The notes: generated from the sequence alone by a model not told the origin. A stretch of 64,000 nt of DNA from Mycobacterium sp. GA-2829 (GCF_001499965.1 NZ_LQIT01000089.1:62001-126000); one strand, 5' to 3'; positions 13,981-23,656 are shown, numbered from the stretch's first letter. Translations and numbers: made by a program.

Positions 13981-15029
13981 GACCCCTGCTGCCCCTCCGC
14001 GGTCAGCGCCAGCAGACGCGACGTCGCGCGCAGGTACTTCTTGCGGAACCCGCCCGCGAGCATCTCCTCGCTGAAGATGGTGTCCAACTTGGATCCCGAC
14101 GCCACCACCGGGATGCCGGCGTCGTAGAGCCGGTCGGTCAGTGACACCAGCCGCAGCGCGACGCTCTGGTCGTCGAGCGGATGCACGCCGGTGATGAACA
14201 CCCCCGTGACGCCCTCGATCAGCGACAGGTACCGCGACGGGTGCATGGTCGCCAGATGCGCGCACAGCGCGTCGAAGTCGTCGAGCGTCGCCCCCTCGAC
14301 GTTCGCGGCGCGGTCGGCGACGTCCTCGTCGGTCGGCGGTTCGGGGGCCGGCGGCAGATCGCGGTGGCGGTAGTCCGGTCCCTCGATCCGCACGGTCTTG
14401 AAAATCGAAGCCAGCGTGTTGATCTCACGCAGGAAGTCCTGGGCGGCGAAGCGGCCCTCCCCCAGCTGCTCGGGCAGCGTGTTCGACGTCGCGGCGATCG
14501 ACACACCACGCTCGACGAGCTGCGACAGCAGCCGCGAGATCAGCGTCGTGTTCCCGGGGTCGTCGAGTTCGAACTCGTCGATGCACAGCACGACGTAATC
14601 GGCGAGCAACTCCACGCTCTCGGCGAACCCGAACACCCCGGCCAGCTGGGTCAGCTCCCCGAACGTCGCGAACGCCTTCTTGTCGGGCAGCTCGTAGTAC
14701 GACGACGCCAGCAGGTGGGTCTTGCCGACGCCGAACCCGCCGTCGAGGTAGACCCCCACCCCGGGCAGCACCTCGCGCTTGCCGAACAACTTCTTCTTGC
14801 CCGCCCGCCGCGAGACCGCGTCGGCGCAGAACGCCCGGCACGCATCGACCGCCGCGGCCTGCGACGGTTCGGCCGGATCGGGCCGATAGTTGTCGAAGCT
14901 GACGTGGGTGAACGTCGGGGGCGGGACCAGCTGGGCGACGAGGCGTTCCGGGGTCACGCTCGGATGCCGGTCGACGAGATGGCCCGGCTGATTCCGCGCC
15001 TGATCGGACGCGCCGCTGGACCCTTGCAT
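13977..15029 (-). CDS. zapE: ZapE/AFG1-family AAA ATPase
   Basis: 350 residues (Rv2670c). Walker A is GGFGVGKTHLL near residue 107 and Walker B is VVLCIDEFELDD; the AFG1 family pattern ATSNTLPEQLGEGRF follows. In proteobacteria ZapE acts at the division ring with FtsZ; whether the mycobacterial protein does so is not shown. ATG 15029 gives MQGSSGASDQ at the N-terminus. It is divergent from the ribD-like gene with 35 bases between starts, and its TAG stop is shared with the GNAT stop in CTAG. Confidence 0.88.
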   Translation of the reverse strand: MQGSSGASDQARNQPGHLVDRHPSVTPERLVAQLVPPPTFTHVSFDNYRPDPAEPSQAAAVDACRAFCADAVSRRAGKKKLFGKREVLPGVGVYLDGGFGVGKTHLLASSYYELPDKKAFATFGELTQLAGVFGFAESVELLADYVVLCIDEFELDDPGNTTLISRLLSQLVERGVSIAATSNTLPEQLGEGRFAAQDFLREINTLASIFKTVRIEGPDYRHRDLPPAPEPPTDEDVADRAANVEGATLDDFDALCAHLATMHPSRYLSLIEGVTGVFITGVHPLDDQSVALRLVSLTDRLYDAGIPVVASGSKLDTIFSEEMLAGGFRKKYLRATSRLLALTAEGQQGS

Positions 15030-15064
15030 GCGAAGCAGCGTAGCGACGTGCTGCAATCAGACCC

Positions 15065-15838
15065 ATGTCCGACTCCGCCGCTGGGACGCAGTTCACAGTG
15101 CTGGGCGCCGTCGCGACCGTCGACGACGACCGGGTCGGCGAGTTCTACGCCTACCCCGAACACCTCACCCGATGCTGGGTGCGGGGCAACATGATCGCCA
15201 GCGTCGACGGCGGCGCCACCCTGGCCGGGAAGTCCGGCGGGCTCGGCGGAGCCGGTGACCGCGCGCTGTTCGGCCGGATGCGCCACGCCGCCGACGTGAT
15301 CGTGGTCGGCGCCTCGACCGTGCGCACCGAGGACTACTCCGGCGCCCGCTCCACCCCGGCCGCCCGGCAGGCGCGTCAGGCCCGTGGCCAGCGTGAGGTC
15401 CCGCCGATCGCGGTGCTCACCCGGACCGCCGACCTCGACCACGACGCCAAACTGTTCCAGCACACCGAGGTGCCGCCGCTCATCCTCACCAGCACCGAGG
15501 GAGCCGCCACCGCCCGCGGGCGGTTCGGCGGGCTCGCCGACGTCGTCGACGCCTCCGGCGCCGACCCCCGCGAGGTGGACCCGGCCGTCGCGCTCCACGC
15601 GCTCGCCGACCGCGGCCTGCTGCGCGTGCTGACCGAGGGCGGTCCCTCGATCCTCGGCCTGTTCACCGCCGCCGATCTGCTCGACGAACTGTGCGTCACG
15701 GTCGCCCCCGTACTCGTCGGCGGCGCGGCGACGCGCATCGTCACCGGGGTGGGCCACGTCCACACCCCGCTGCAGCGCAGCCACGTCCTCACCGACGACG
15801 ACGGCTACCTGTACTGCCGGTACGTCCGGAGCCGGTGA
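15065..15838 (+). CDS. RibD C-terminal-domain reductase (Rv2671-like)
   Basis: 257 residues, a stand-alone pyrimidine reductase domain with the NADPH-site pattern RVLTEGGPSILGLF and the N-terminal MIASVDGGATLAGKSGG segment. The M. tuberculosis ortholog Rv2671 is a RibD-like protein reported to have dihydrofolate reductase activity that can rescue antifolate stress, so the physiological reaction may not be riboflavin synthesis. No deaminase domain is present. ATG 15065 is used. It forms a plus-strand series with the lipoprotein, aftC and msrB genes. Confidence 0.85.
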   Translation: MSDSAAGTQFTVLGAVATVDDDRVGEFYAYPEHLTRCWVRGNMIASVDGGATLAGKSGGLGGAGDRALFGRMRHAADVIVVGASTVRTEDYSGARSTPAARQARQARGQREVPPIAVLTRTADLDHDAKLFQHTEVPPLILTSTEGAATARGRFGGLADVVDASGADPREVDPAVALHALADRGLLRVLTEGGPSILGLFTAADLLDELCVTVAPVLVGGAATRIVTGVGHVHTPLQRSHVLTDDDGYLYCRYVRSR

Positions 15839-15860
15839 CCACCTCGCTACTGTGGTCAGC

Positions 15861-17423
15861 ATGCGTCGGCACCCCCTGCTGCTCCGGGCCCTGAGCCTGT
15901 CGACGGTCGCACTGGTGCTGGCCGGCTGCGCACCGGGGCTGGCGGCGAACCCGCGGTTCGCCACCGACGACGGTGCCCGGCCCCAGGGCCAGCCCGAGAC
16001 CACCCAGCAGCAGGCCGGCCCGCCCGCGATCGAGAAGCCGAAGAACGACCTGTCCTGGCGGCCCTGCACCGACCAGGTGTTCCGCGACGCGGCCGTCGAT
16101 CCGGTGCCCGGCGTCACCCTCGACTGCGCGACCTACGACTCCGACCTCGACCCGATCGACGGCGCCACCGGCACCGTCACCGTCGGCGTCGTCCGGGCCA
16201 CCACGGCACGCACCCCCGACGATGCGGGCCCGGTCGTGATGACGACCGGCTCGGACCTGCCGTCCTCGGTGGCGCTGCCGATGTGGCTGGGACGGTCGCA
16301 GGCGGTGCTCGACAAGAACCCGGTCGTCGCCGTCGACCGCCGCGGTATCGGCATGTCCGGCGCACTGGAGTGCCGTGACCTCTACGACCGCCAGGAGATG
16401 CTCGAACAGGCCCAGTTCTCCTACGGCGACGATCCGGTGGCCAACCTCGGCGCGATCACGATGACCGCGACGACCAGCTGCACCGACACCATCGCCCCCG
16501 GCGACTCGGCCTACGACAACGCCCACGCCGCCGAGGACCTCGAGCGGTTGCGCAGCACCTGGGACGTCCCGGCGCTGGCGCTGCTGGGCATCGGCAACGG
16601 CGCGCAGGTGGCGCTGGCCTACGCCGGCTCGCATCCCAACAAGGTCGCCCGGCTGGCGCTCGACTCCCCGCTGCCGCTGGCCATCGGCGCCGAGGCGGCC
16701 GCCGAACAGCGCGTCAAGGGTGAGCAGTCCGCACTCGACGCCTGGGCCGACCAGTGTGTGGCGGTCGGCTGCCCGGCCGCACCCGACCCCAAGGGCGTCG
16801 TCGACGGCCTGCTGTCGGCGGCGCGGGCGGGCAACGGTCCCGGCGGGGCGTCGGTGGCCGCGGTCGCCGAGGCGATCTCCACCGCGCTCGCGTTCCCGAA
16901 GGGCAACGGGGTCACCGCCACCAACGACCTCGGCGCCGCGCTGGTCAACGCCCGCAACGGCGACACCGCGGCGCTCAACGCGCTGATCGCCGACGCCGAG
17001 GGGCTGCGCCAGACTGACGGACAGTTCGTCAACTCCTGCAGCGACGCGCTGAACCGCCCGACCCCTGACCGCGTGCGCGAACTCGTCGTCGCCTGGGGCA
17101 AGCAGTATCCGCAGTTCGGTGTCGTCGGGGCTCTGGACCTCGTTCAGTGCCTGAACTGGCCCAGCGGTTCGGCGCCCGCCGAACCCAAGGAGCTGCCGGT
17201 GCCGGTGCTGCTGCTCGGCGTCCAGCACGACCCGATCGTCGGCAACGAAGGCGTCGCCGCGGTGGCCGCGACCATCCTCAATGCGGGCGCGGCCAACAAG
17301 CGGGTGATGTGGCAGGGCATCGGGCACGGCGCGAGCATCTACTCCGACTGCGCGCTGGCCCCGGTGATCGGCTACCTGGACAACGGAGCCCCGCCGGGAA
17401 CCGACACGTACTGTCCGGCCTGA
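15861..17423 (+). CDS. Alpha/beta-hydrolase-fold lipoprotein lacking the nucleophilic serine (Rv2672-like)
   Basis: 520 residues. A lipoprotein signal with lipobox LAGC (Cys near residue 22) places it on the outer face of the membrane. The fold matches the secreted tripeptidyl-aminopeptidase-like group (TAP C-terminal region with the acid in HDPIVGNE and the histidine in GIGHGASIY). The nucleophile elbow, normally G-x-S-x-G, reads GIGNG with Gly245 at the serine position. Asp and His remain. It may therefore be a non-catalytic binding protein or use another residue. ATG 15861 is used. Confidence 0.85.
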   Translation: MRRHPLLLRALSLSTVALVLAGCAPGLAANPRFATDDGARPQGQPETTQQQAGPPAIEKPKNDLSWRPCTDQVFRDAAVDPVPGVTLDCATYDSDLDPIDGATGTVTVGVVRATTARTPDDAGPVVMTTGSDLPSSVALPMWLGRSQAVLDKNPVVAVDRRGIGMSGALECRDLYDRQEMLEQAQFSYGDDPVANLGAITMTATTSCTDTIAPGDSAYDNAHAAEDLERLRSTWDVPALALLGIGNGAQVALAYAGSHPNKVARLALDSPLPLAIGAEAAAEQRVKGEQSALDAWADQCVAVGCPAAPDPKGVVDGLLSAARAGNGPGGASVAAVAEAISTALAFPKGNGVTATNDLGAALVNARNGDTAALNALIADAEGLRQTDGQFVNSCSDALNRPTPDRVRELVVAWGKQYPQFGVVGALDLVQCLNWPSGSAPAEPKELPVPVLLLGVQHDPIVGNEGVAAVAATILNAGAANKRVMWQGIGHGASIYSDCALAPVIGYLDNGAPPGTDTYCPA

Positions 17424-17444
17424 CGTCTGGCCGTCCCGGCGCCG

Positions 17445-18743
17445 GTGTACGGTTCGCTCGTGGCGGCAGCAGACAATCTTCGCACCGGCCTCATGAACGC
17501 TTTCCGACCGCGCACTTCTCCGCCGAATGCGGCGACGGTGCTGCGGTCGGTGTTGTGGCCGCTGGCGATCCTGACGGTGATTCACCGCACCTACGTCCTG
17601 GCGACCAACGGCTACATCACCGACGACTTCGGGCCGGTGTACCGCGCGGTGTCGAACCTGCGCCTGGGCCTGGACATCTACAACGAGCACTTCGACCACG
17701 TCGACCCGCACTACCTCTACCCGCCCGGCGGGACGCTGCTGCTCGCGCCGTTCGGTTTTTTGCCCGAGTTCGCGTCGCGCAACTGGTACTTCACGCTCAA
17801 CAGCCTCGCCACGCTGGCCGCGGCGTATCTGCTGCTGCGGATGTTCGACTACACGCTGGCCTCGGTAGCGGCCCCGGCGCTGGTCCTCGCCATGTACTGC
17901 ACCGAATCAGTAAGCAACACACTGGTTTTCACCAACATCAACGGATTCATGCTGCTGGCCGAGGTGTTGTTCTTCCGCTGGCTGCTCGACGGCAGGCGCG
18001 GCCGTGAGTGGTGGGCCGGTGTGGCGATAGGCCTGGCACTGGTGATCAAACCGTCGCTGGCCCCGCTGTTGTTGCTGCCCCTGCTCAACCGGCAGTGGCG
18101 GCCGCTGGTCACCGCCGTGGCGGTGCCGCTGGTGCTGAACCTGGCCGCGTGGCCGCTGCTGACCGATCCGATGAACTTCGTCACCCGCACGCTGCCCTAC
18201 ATCATGGGCACCCGCGATTACTTCAACAGCTCCATCCAGGGCAACGGCATCTACTACGGCCTGCCGCCCCTGCTGATCCTCGCGCTGCGAATCCTGTTCC
18301 TGGCGCTGACGATCGGCAGCCTGCTACTGCTGTACCGCTTCTACCGCACCCGCGATCCGCGCTTCTGGATGCTGACCTCCTCAGGCGTGCTGCTGATCGC
18401 GTCGTTCCTCGTGCTGTCGCTGGGACAGGCGTACTACTCGATGATGCTGTTCCCGTTCCTGATGACGGTGGTGCTACCCAACTCGGTGCTGCGCAACTGG
18501 CCGGCGTGGCTGGCGGTATACGGCTTCATGACGATGGACAAGTGGCTGCTGTGGCGCTGGCCCACCACCGGCAGGTACCTGGAGTACATGAAGGTGACCT
18601 ACGGCTGGTCTTTGATGCTGGTGGTGGTGTTCGCGGTGCTGTACTTCCGCTATCTCGACGCCAAGGCCGACGGCCGCCTCGACCGCGGCATCGATCCGCC
18701 GTGGCTGACGCCGGCCCGGGATCGCGCTAGCGTGGACACATGA
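17445..18743 (+). CDS. aftC: Arabinofuranosyltransferase AftC
   Basis: 432-residue polytopic membrane glycosyltransferase (GT87/DUF2029 type, Rv2673) that adds alpha-1,3 branch arabinose to arabinogalactan and LAM using decaprenyl-phosphoarabinose. About ten hydrophobic segments are seen. The first extracytoplasmic loop carries the TDDFGPVYRAV acidic motif and HYLYPPGGTLL, both characteristic of AftC. GTG 17445 gives the N-terminus MYGSLVAAAD as in orthologs. The stop overlaps msrB as ATGA. Confidence 0.94.
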   Translation: MYGSLVAAADNLRTGLMNAFRPRTSPPNAATVLRSVLWPLAILTVIHRTYVLATNGYITDDFGPVYRAVSNLRLGLDIYNEHFDHVDPHYLYPPGGTLLLAPFGFLPEFASRNWYFTLNSLATLAAAYLLLRMFDYTLASVAAPALVLAMYCTESVSNTLVFTNINGFMLLAEVLFFRWLLDGRRGREWWAGVAIGLALVIKPSLAPLLLLPLLNRQWRPLVTAVAVPLVLNLAAWPLLTDPMNFVTRTLPYIMGTRDYFNSSIQGNGIYYGLPPLLILALRILFLALTIGSLLLLYRFYRTRDPRFWMLTSSGVLLIASFLVLSLGQAYYSMMLFPFLMTVVLPNSVLRNWPAWLAVYGFMTMDKWLLWRWPTTGRYLEYMKVTYGWSLMLVVVFAVLYFRYLDAKADGRLDRGIDPPWLTPARDRASVDT

Positions 18744-19156
18744 CGACACCGGCGCCGAAACTGCAACTGACCGACGACGAGTGGCGCAGCAAGCTCACGG
18801 CCGAAGAGTTCGCGGTGCTGCGCCGGGCCGGTACCGAACGCCCGTTCACCGGCGAGTACACCGACACCAAGACCGAGGGTGTCTACCAGTGCCGGGCCTG
18901 CGGCGCCGAACTGTTCCGCAGCACCGAGAAGTTCGAATCCCACTGCGGCTGGCCGTCTTTCTACGATCCCGCCGACTCCGACGCGGTGATCCTGCGCCCC
19001 GACGACTCGCTGGGTATGCGGCGCGTCGAGGTGGTGTGCGCGAACTGCCACAGCCACCTCGGCCACGTCTTCGAGGGTGAGGGCTACCCGACGCCGACCG
19101 ATCAGCGGTACTGCATCAACTCCATCTCACTGCGGCTGGTGCCGGCGGGCGGATAG
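18740..19156 (+). CDS. msrB: Peptide methionine-R-sulfoxide reductase
   Basis: 138 residues (Rv2674). MsrB reduces the R epimer of methionine sulfoxide in proteins. The structural zinc ligands are Cys51/Cys54 (CRAC) and Cys100/Cys103 (CANC), and the catalytic cysteine is Cys125 in RYCINS. ATG 18740 overlaps the aftC stop. The 3' end overlaps the end of the convergent GGDEF-EAL gene by 41 bases, which is unusually long for this window. Confidence 0.96.
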   Translation: MTTPAPKLQLTDDEWRSKLTAEEFAVLRRAGTERPFTGEYTDTKTEGVYQCRACGAELFRSTEKFESHCGWPSFYDPADSDAVILRPDDSLGMRRVEVVCANCHSHLGHVFEGEGYPTPTDQRYCINSISLRLVPAGG

Positions 19157-21458
19157 TCTCCGCCTGCAGCAGCGTCGTGATGCCCGCCGGGCTCAGCGGC
19201 GGGCTGTAGTGGAATCCCTGGGCCACATCGCAGTGGAACGCCCGGAGCCGGTCGGCGGTCTCGGCGTTCTCGACGCCCTCGGCGACCGTCGTCAGGCCGA
19301 GGGTTTGCGACAGGTTGACCACCGCGCGGACCACCTCCCCCGCCCGCGGATCCCACATGATCGGCCCGATGAACTGACGGTCCAGCTTCACCTCGTCGAT
19401 CGGCAGCTCACGCAGATAGCTCAGCGCCGAATAGCCGCTGCCGAAATCGTCGATGGCCACCCGGACACCGTGATTGCGCAGCTCCCGCAGCACCGCGCAC
19501 GTCCGTTTGATGTCCGGCAGGATCAGGTCTTCGGTGATCTCGACGGTCAGCCGCGCCGGCGGCAGCCCCCGGGCCTCGAGACCCGAGACGATCTTGCCGG
19601 GTAGGTCGGTGTCCGCCATCGTCGCGGCGAACAGGTTCACCGCCACGCACACCTCGGTGCCGTTGGCCGCCCACTCCGCGGCGTTGTCGAGCGCCTTGGC
19701 GAGCACCAGGTCGGTGAGCGCGCCCATCAGTCCGTGGCGGCGCACCATCGGCAGGAAGTCGTTCGGGCTCATCGTGCCGCGGACCGGGTGGGGCCAGCGC
19801 ACCAGCGCCTCCACCCCGGCCAGCTCGGAGGTCGCCAGGTGGTACTGCGGCTGGTAGACCACGCTCAGCTCCAGGCGGTCGATGGCCTGCCGCAGCTCCC
19901 CGAGCAGCTGCACCGCCGCCACCCCGCCGCCCTTGGCATTCTGGTTCGACACCCGCAGCAGCCCCGCCTGCTCGGGGTACACCAGCGTCATCTCCGGGGT
20001 GAACACGTGCACCCCGTCGGTGCGGGACCGCTTCGCGGCGTACATCGCGGCGTCGGCGCGTTTGAACAGCTGCTCGCCGGTCGCATCGGGTTCGTCGTCG
20101 GGTTCGGCCACGGCCAGCCCGACACTGGGCCGCATCAGCAGGCTCTCCCCGTCGATGCTGAACGGCAGGTCGAACGCCTCGACGACGCGGTGGGCGATCT
20201 CGAGCGAGTGGTCTGTGCGGTCCTCGATGAGCACCGCGAACTCGTCGCCGCCGAGCCGTGCGACGGTGTCGCCCGGCCGCACGCACGCCACCAACCGGCG
20301 GGCGACCTGGGTGAGCAGTTCGTTACCCGCGGAATGCCCGAGGCTGTCGTTGACGACCTTGAAGTCGTTGAGGTCGAGCGAGAGCACCGCGACGGCACCG
20401 GCATCACGCTGCCGCAGCGCGACCGCGTGCGCGAGTCGGTCGTTGAACAACGCGAGGTTCGCCAGCCCGGTCAGCGGATCGCGCAGCGCCTGATCGGCCA
20501 CGACCCGCATGAGGTTGCGGTTCTCCCAGGAGGCCAGGAACTGCCGCAGAAAGATCGCGGTGATCATCGCGATGACGGTCGACTCGAGGATGCCGTCGAG
20601 CAGGACCACCGCGACGATGCAGCCCCCCATGAGCAGGGGCAGGTACGGCAGCCAGAGCGACATGCTGCTCGGTAGCTGGTCCCGGTCCTCCGGGACGACG
20701 GGGATCCTGCGGCTGATCAGCGCGGCGGCGCCGAACAGCACCGACCCCGCGATCCAGCCGATGTCGACGGGGTTGCGTTCGGTGTAGGCGCCGTAAGCGG
20801 TCACCCAGGCGTACATGCTGTCGCCGAACGCGAAGAACAGGAACGCCGATGTGAGCAGTCCCAGCGGGACCCGCCAGGCTCCGCCGACGCGCACCAGCAG
20901 CAGTCCCGAGATCGCCACGACCACCACGTCGGCCAGCGGATAGGTCAGCGCCAGACTGAGGGCGAACCGGTCGCCGCCGTAGGTCTCGTACACCTCGTGC
21001 AGTACCAGCACCCACACCAGCATGAACAGCGACAGCGCCGGGATCACCCCATCGAGCAGCAGGCGCAGCCGGAACCGGCCCGTCACGCTGCTGGGCCACT
21101 GCACCAGCGCCAGGCAGGAGAACACCGGAAACAGCACGTAGCCGACGTCGGCCAGGGACGGGGAGCCGGGCTCGTCGGCGATGAGGTCCAGATAGCACCA
21201 GAGGAGCGCACCCACCGTCCAGCCGGAGAACCCGATGGCGAAACGCACCCAGACGCGACGCAGCCGGCCCGTCGCGGCGCGGGCGGCCAGCACCGCACAC
21301 ACCGCCGCATACCCCACGAACACCGGGACACCGACGGCCGAGGCGACCACCGAACCGGGAAGTCCGACGAGCAACCAGGCGATCAGCAGGACGGACGCCA
21401 CCGCGGAGCCGGCGATCATGCCGACCTCACCCCGGGGCCTCACACCCACACCCGACAC
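19116..21458 (-). CDS. Membrane-anchored GGDEF-EAL cyclic-di-GMP enzyme
   Basis: 780 residues: about eight to ten N-terminal transmembrane helices (1-300), then a GGDEF domain (active-site RLGGDEFAVL near residue 403) and an EAL domain (EALVRW near residue 548, DDFGSGYSAL, KLDRQFI). Both catalytic motifs look intact, so the protein could make and degrade c-di-GMP. The membrane part may sense an envelope signal. GTG 21458 has a GGAGG element just upstream; ATG 21419 is an alternative that keeps all domains. This gene is absent from my memory of the corresponding M. tuberculosis position. Confidence 0.9.
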   Translation of the reverse strand: MSGVGVRPRGEVGMIAGSAVASVLLIAWLLVGLPGSVVASAVGVPVFVGYAAVCAVLAARAATGRLRRVWVRFAIGFSGWTVGALLWCYLDLIADEPGSPSLADVGYVLFPVFSCLALVQWPSSVTGRFRLRLLLDGVIPALSLFMLVWVLVLHEVYETYGGDRFALSLALTYPLADVVVVAISGLLLVRVGGAWRVPLGLLTSAFLFFAFGDSMYAWVTAYGAYTERNPVDIGWIAGSVLFGAAALISRRIPVVPEDRDQLPSSMSLWLPYLPLLMGGCIVAVVLLDGILESTVIAMITAIFLRQFLASWENRNLMRVVADQALRDPLTGLANLALFNDRLAHAVALRQRDAGAVAVLSLDLNDFKVVNDSLGHSAGNELLTQVARRLVACVRPGDTVARLGGDEFAVLIEDRTDHSLEIAHRVVEAFDLPFSIDGESLLMRPSVGLAVAEPDDEPDATGEQLFKRADAAMYAAKRSRTDGVHVFTPEMTLVYPEQAGLLRVSNQNAKGGGVAAVQLLGELRQAIDRLELSVVYQPQYHLATSELAGVEALVRWPHPVRGTMSPNDFLPMVRRHGLMGALTDLVLAKALDNAAEWAANGTEVCVAVNLFAATMADTDLPGKIVSGLEARGLPPARLTVEITEDLILPDIKRTCAVLRELRNHGVRVAIDDFGSGYSALSYLRELPIDEVKLDRQFIGPIMWDPRAGEVVRAVVNLSQTLGLTTVAEGVENAETADRLRAFHCDVAQGFHYSPPLSPAGITTLLQAETIRPPAPAAVRWS

Positions 21459-21584
21459 CAGCCTCCACGCCTCGAAGTGGCGTACCCGCCGGCCTCCCTA
21501 CCTCGGGTACGTTCGCCGAGGCTAGCAAATCTGCCCCGGCCAGTTACGGCTAATCGCAAGGAAATCGGGCCGGTCCGGGCAACG

Positions 21585-22289
21585 CTACGGGAGGCGGGTG
21601 ACCAATTCCTCGACCCCGACCCGCGGGCCGGTGAAGAACGGCGTCTCCTCGCGGACGTGCCGCCGGGCGTCGGTGGCCCGCAGGTCGCGCATGAGGTCGA
21701 CGATGCGGTGCAGTTCCGGCGCCTCGAACGCCAGGATCCACTCGTAGTCACCGAGCGCGAACGCCGGCACCGTGTTGGCGCGCACGTCCTTGTACCCGCG
21801 CGCGGCCATGCCGTGTTCGCTCAGCATGCGCCTGCGCTCGTCGTCGGGCAGCAGGTACCAGTCCAGCGACCGCACGAACGGGTAGACGCAGATGTAGTTG
21901 CCGGGCTCCTCACCGGCGAGGAAGGCCGGGATGTGGCTCTTGTTGAACTCCGCGGGCCGGTGCAGCGCGACGTTGCTCCACACCGGGGTGCTCGCCCGGC
22001 CCAGCGCGGTGGCGCGACGGAAGTCGGAGTAGGTGGCCTGCAGGGCCTCGACGTTGTCGGCGTGGGTCCACATCATGAAGTCGGCGTCGGCGCGCATGCC
22101 GGCGATGTCGTAGAGACCGCGCACCACCACGCCGCGCTCCTCCTGCTGTTTGAGGAACGTGGCGGTCTCGTCGACGACCGCCGCGCGGGCCTGCTCGTCG
22201 TACCCGAGCTCCCCCGGCCGGACCGAGAAGACCGAGAACATCAGGTAGCGGATGGTGGAGTTGAGCGCGTCGAAGTCGAGCTTGGCCAT
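21585..22289 (-). CDS. hemQ: Coproheme decarboxylase HemQ (ChdC)
   Basis: 234 residues (Rv2676c). HemQ performs the last step of the coproporphyrin-dependent haem pathway, decarboxylating coproheme to haem b. The chlorite-dismutase-like fold is recognisable from FNKSHIPAFLAGEEP, YPFVRSLDWYLLPDDERR and GDYEWILAFEA. ATG 22289 is five bases after the stop of hemY, and hemE lies just before that, so hemE-hemY-hemQ form one operon. Confidence 0.95.
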   Translation of the reverse strand: MAKLDFDALNSTIRYLMFSVFSVRPGELGYDEQARAAVVDETATFLKQQEERGVVVRGLYDIAGMRADADFMMWTHADNVEALQATYSDFRRATALGRASTPVWSNVALHRPAEFNKSHIPAFLAGEEPGNYICVYPFVRSLDWYLLPDDERRRMLSEHGMAARGYKDVRANTVPAFALGDYEWILAFEAPELHRIVDLMRDLRATDARRHVREETPFFTGPRVGVEELVTRLP

Positions 22290-22293
22290 ACGC

Positions 22294-23649
22294 CTATCGT
22301 GCCACGCCGGAGGTGACCAGCGACGCCACCGCCCGGTTGGCCGACGCCACACACGCGGGCACCCCGATGCCGTCCAGATAGCCACCGGCGACGGCCACCC
22401 CGGGCGGTAGGCCGGCGCGCAGTTCGCTGACGAGTTCGGCGTGGCCGGGCCCGTACTGGGGCATCGCGTGGATCCAGCGTTGCACCAGCGCGTCGACGGG
22501 TTCGGTGTCGATGCCGAACACGGCCGCAAGGTCGGCCGTGGCCCACGACAGCAACTCGTCGTCGCCGGTGTCGCGCGCCAACTCGTCGCCGAAGCGGCCG
22601 TAGGACAGTCGCAGGAGTTCGACGTTGGCGCGGCGGCCCCACTTGCGCGACGTCAGCGTGATGGCCTTGGTGCGCAGCCGCTCACCGGTCGCGACGAGCA
22701 CACCGGACTGCTGCGGCAACGGGGTGCCGCCGGGCAGTGCGAGCGCCACCACCGCCGCCGAGGCGACCGGGATGCGCCGCGCCAGCGCCGCGCTGCGCGG
22801 CGCGAGGTGCTCGATCAGCCGCGGCAGCCGCGGGGCGGGCACCGCGAGCACCGCCGCGTCGGCGGGCCACCGGTTGCCCTCGTCGTCGAGGATGTCCACG
22901 CCGCGGCCGGCGCGGTCGATCCGCTCGACGGCCACCTGCGCCCAGTGGATGTCCGCGGCGCGGCGCAGCGCCTCCAGCAGGACGGTGTAGCCGCCGTCGA
23001 CCGCGCCGAACACCGATCCGGTGGCCGGCGGCGGCAGCGCCTCGCGCACCGCCTCGGTGAGGTTGCGGGCGCCGCGGTCGAGCGCGGCGGCCAGGGTGGG
23101 CACCGATGCGCGCAGCCCGATGGTCGCGGCCGAACCGGCGTACACACCGCCGAGCAGGGGGTCCACGGAGCGGGCGACGACCTGGTCGCCGAACCGGTCG
23201 GCGACCAGCTCCCCGACCGCCGGGTCCGCACCCGGCCGCCAGCGCAGCGGCCGCATCGGTTCGTCGGTGATCCGGGCGATCGTGGCGTCGTCGACGAGCC
23301 CGGCCATCGGCAGCGCCCCCGACGGGATGCCCTGCAACGTGCCCTGCGGCAGCGGGTGCAGCCGGCCTCCGCTGTAGAGCAGCGGACGCACCCCGGTGGT
23401 GCCGATCTGCCGGTCGCCCAGCCCGAGTTCGGCCAGCAGCGCGGGCACCTCCGGCCGCCGCGCCACGAACGCCTCCGCGCCGACGTCGAGGAGCTGGCCG
23501 CCCACCCGTTCGGTGCGCAGCACGCCGCCGAGCCGGTCGGCGGGGTCGAAGACCGTGATCGTCGCGCCGGGGCCCGCGGTCACCCGCAGCCGGTAGGCCG
23601 CGGCCAGGCCCGAGATACCGCCGCCGACCACGCAGTAGTTCGCACTCAT
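22294..23649 (-). CDS. hemY: Coproporphyrinogen III oxidase (HemY/CgoX type)
   Basis: 451 residues (Rv2677c). FAD enzyme; in actinobacteria HemY oxidises coproporphyrinogen III to coproporphyrin III rather than acting on protoporphyrinogen. The N-terminal dinucleotide fold reads VVGGGISGLAAAYRL, and a conserved C-terminal FAD contact is GGYLDGIGVPACVASA. ATG 23649 lies eight bases after the hemE stop and the stop lies four bases before hemQ, consistent with one transcript. Confidence 0.94.
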   Translation of the reverse strand: MSANYCVVGGGISGLAAAYRLRVTAGPGATITVFDPADRLGGVLRTERVGGQLLDVGAEAFVARRPEVPALLAELGLGDRQIGTTGVRPLLYSGGRLHPLPQGTLQGIPSGALPMAGLVDDATIARITDEPMRPLRWRPGADPAVGELVADRFGDQVVARSVDPLLGGVYAGSAATIGLRASVPTLAAALDRGARNLTEAVREALPPPATGSVFGAVDGGYTVLLEALRRAADIHWAQVAVERIDRAGRGVDILDDEGNRWPADAAVLAVPAPRLPRLIEHLAPRSAALARRIPVASAAVVALALPGGTPLPQQSGVLVATGERLRTKAITLTSRKWGRRANVELLRLSYGRFGDELARDTGDDELLSWATADLAAVFGIDTEPVDALVQRWIHAMPQYGPGHAELVSELRAGLPPGVAVAGGYLDGIGVPACVASANRAVASLVTSGVAR

Positions 23650-23656
23650 CGGGTGC

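Noticed and set aside
14181..15194. 337-codon plus-strand frame opposite zapE
   Set aside because: Antisense to a gene with intact Walker motifs; no family signal of its own.
20997..22316. 439-codon plus-strand frame opposite the c-di-GMP enzyme and hemQ
   Set aside because: Spans two well-supported minus-strand genes and their gap; antisense shadow.
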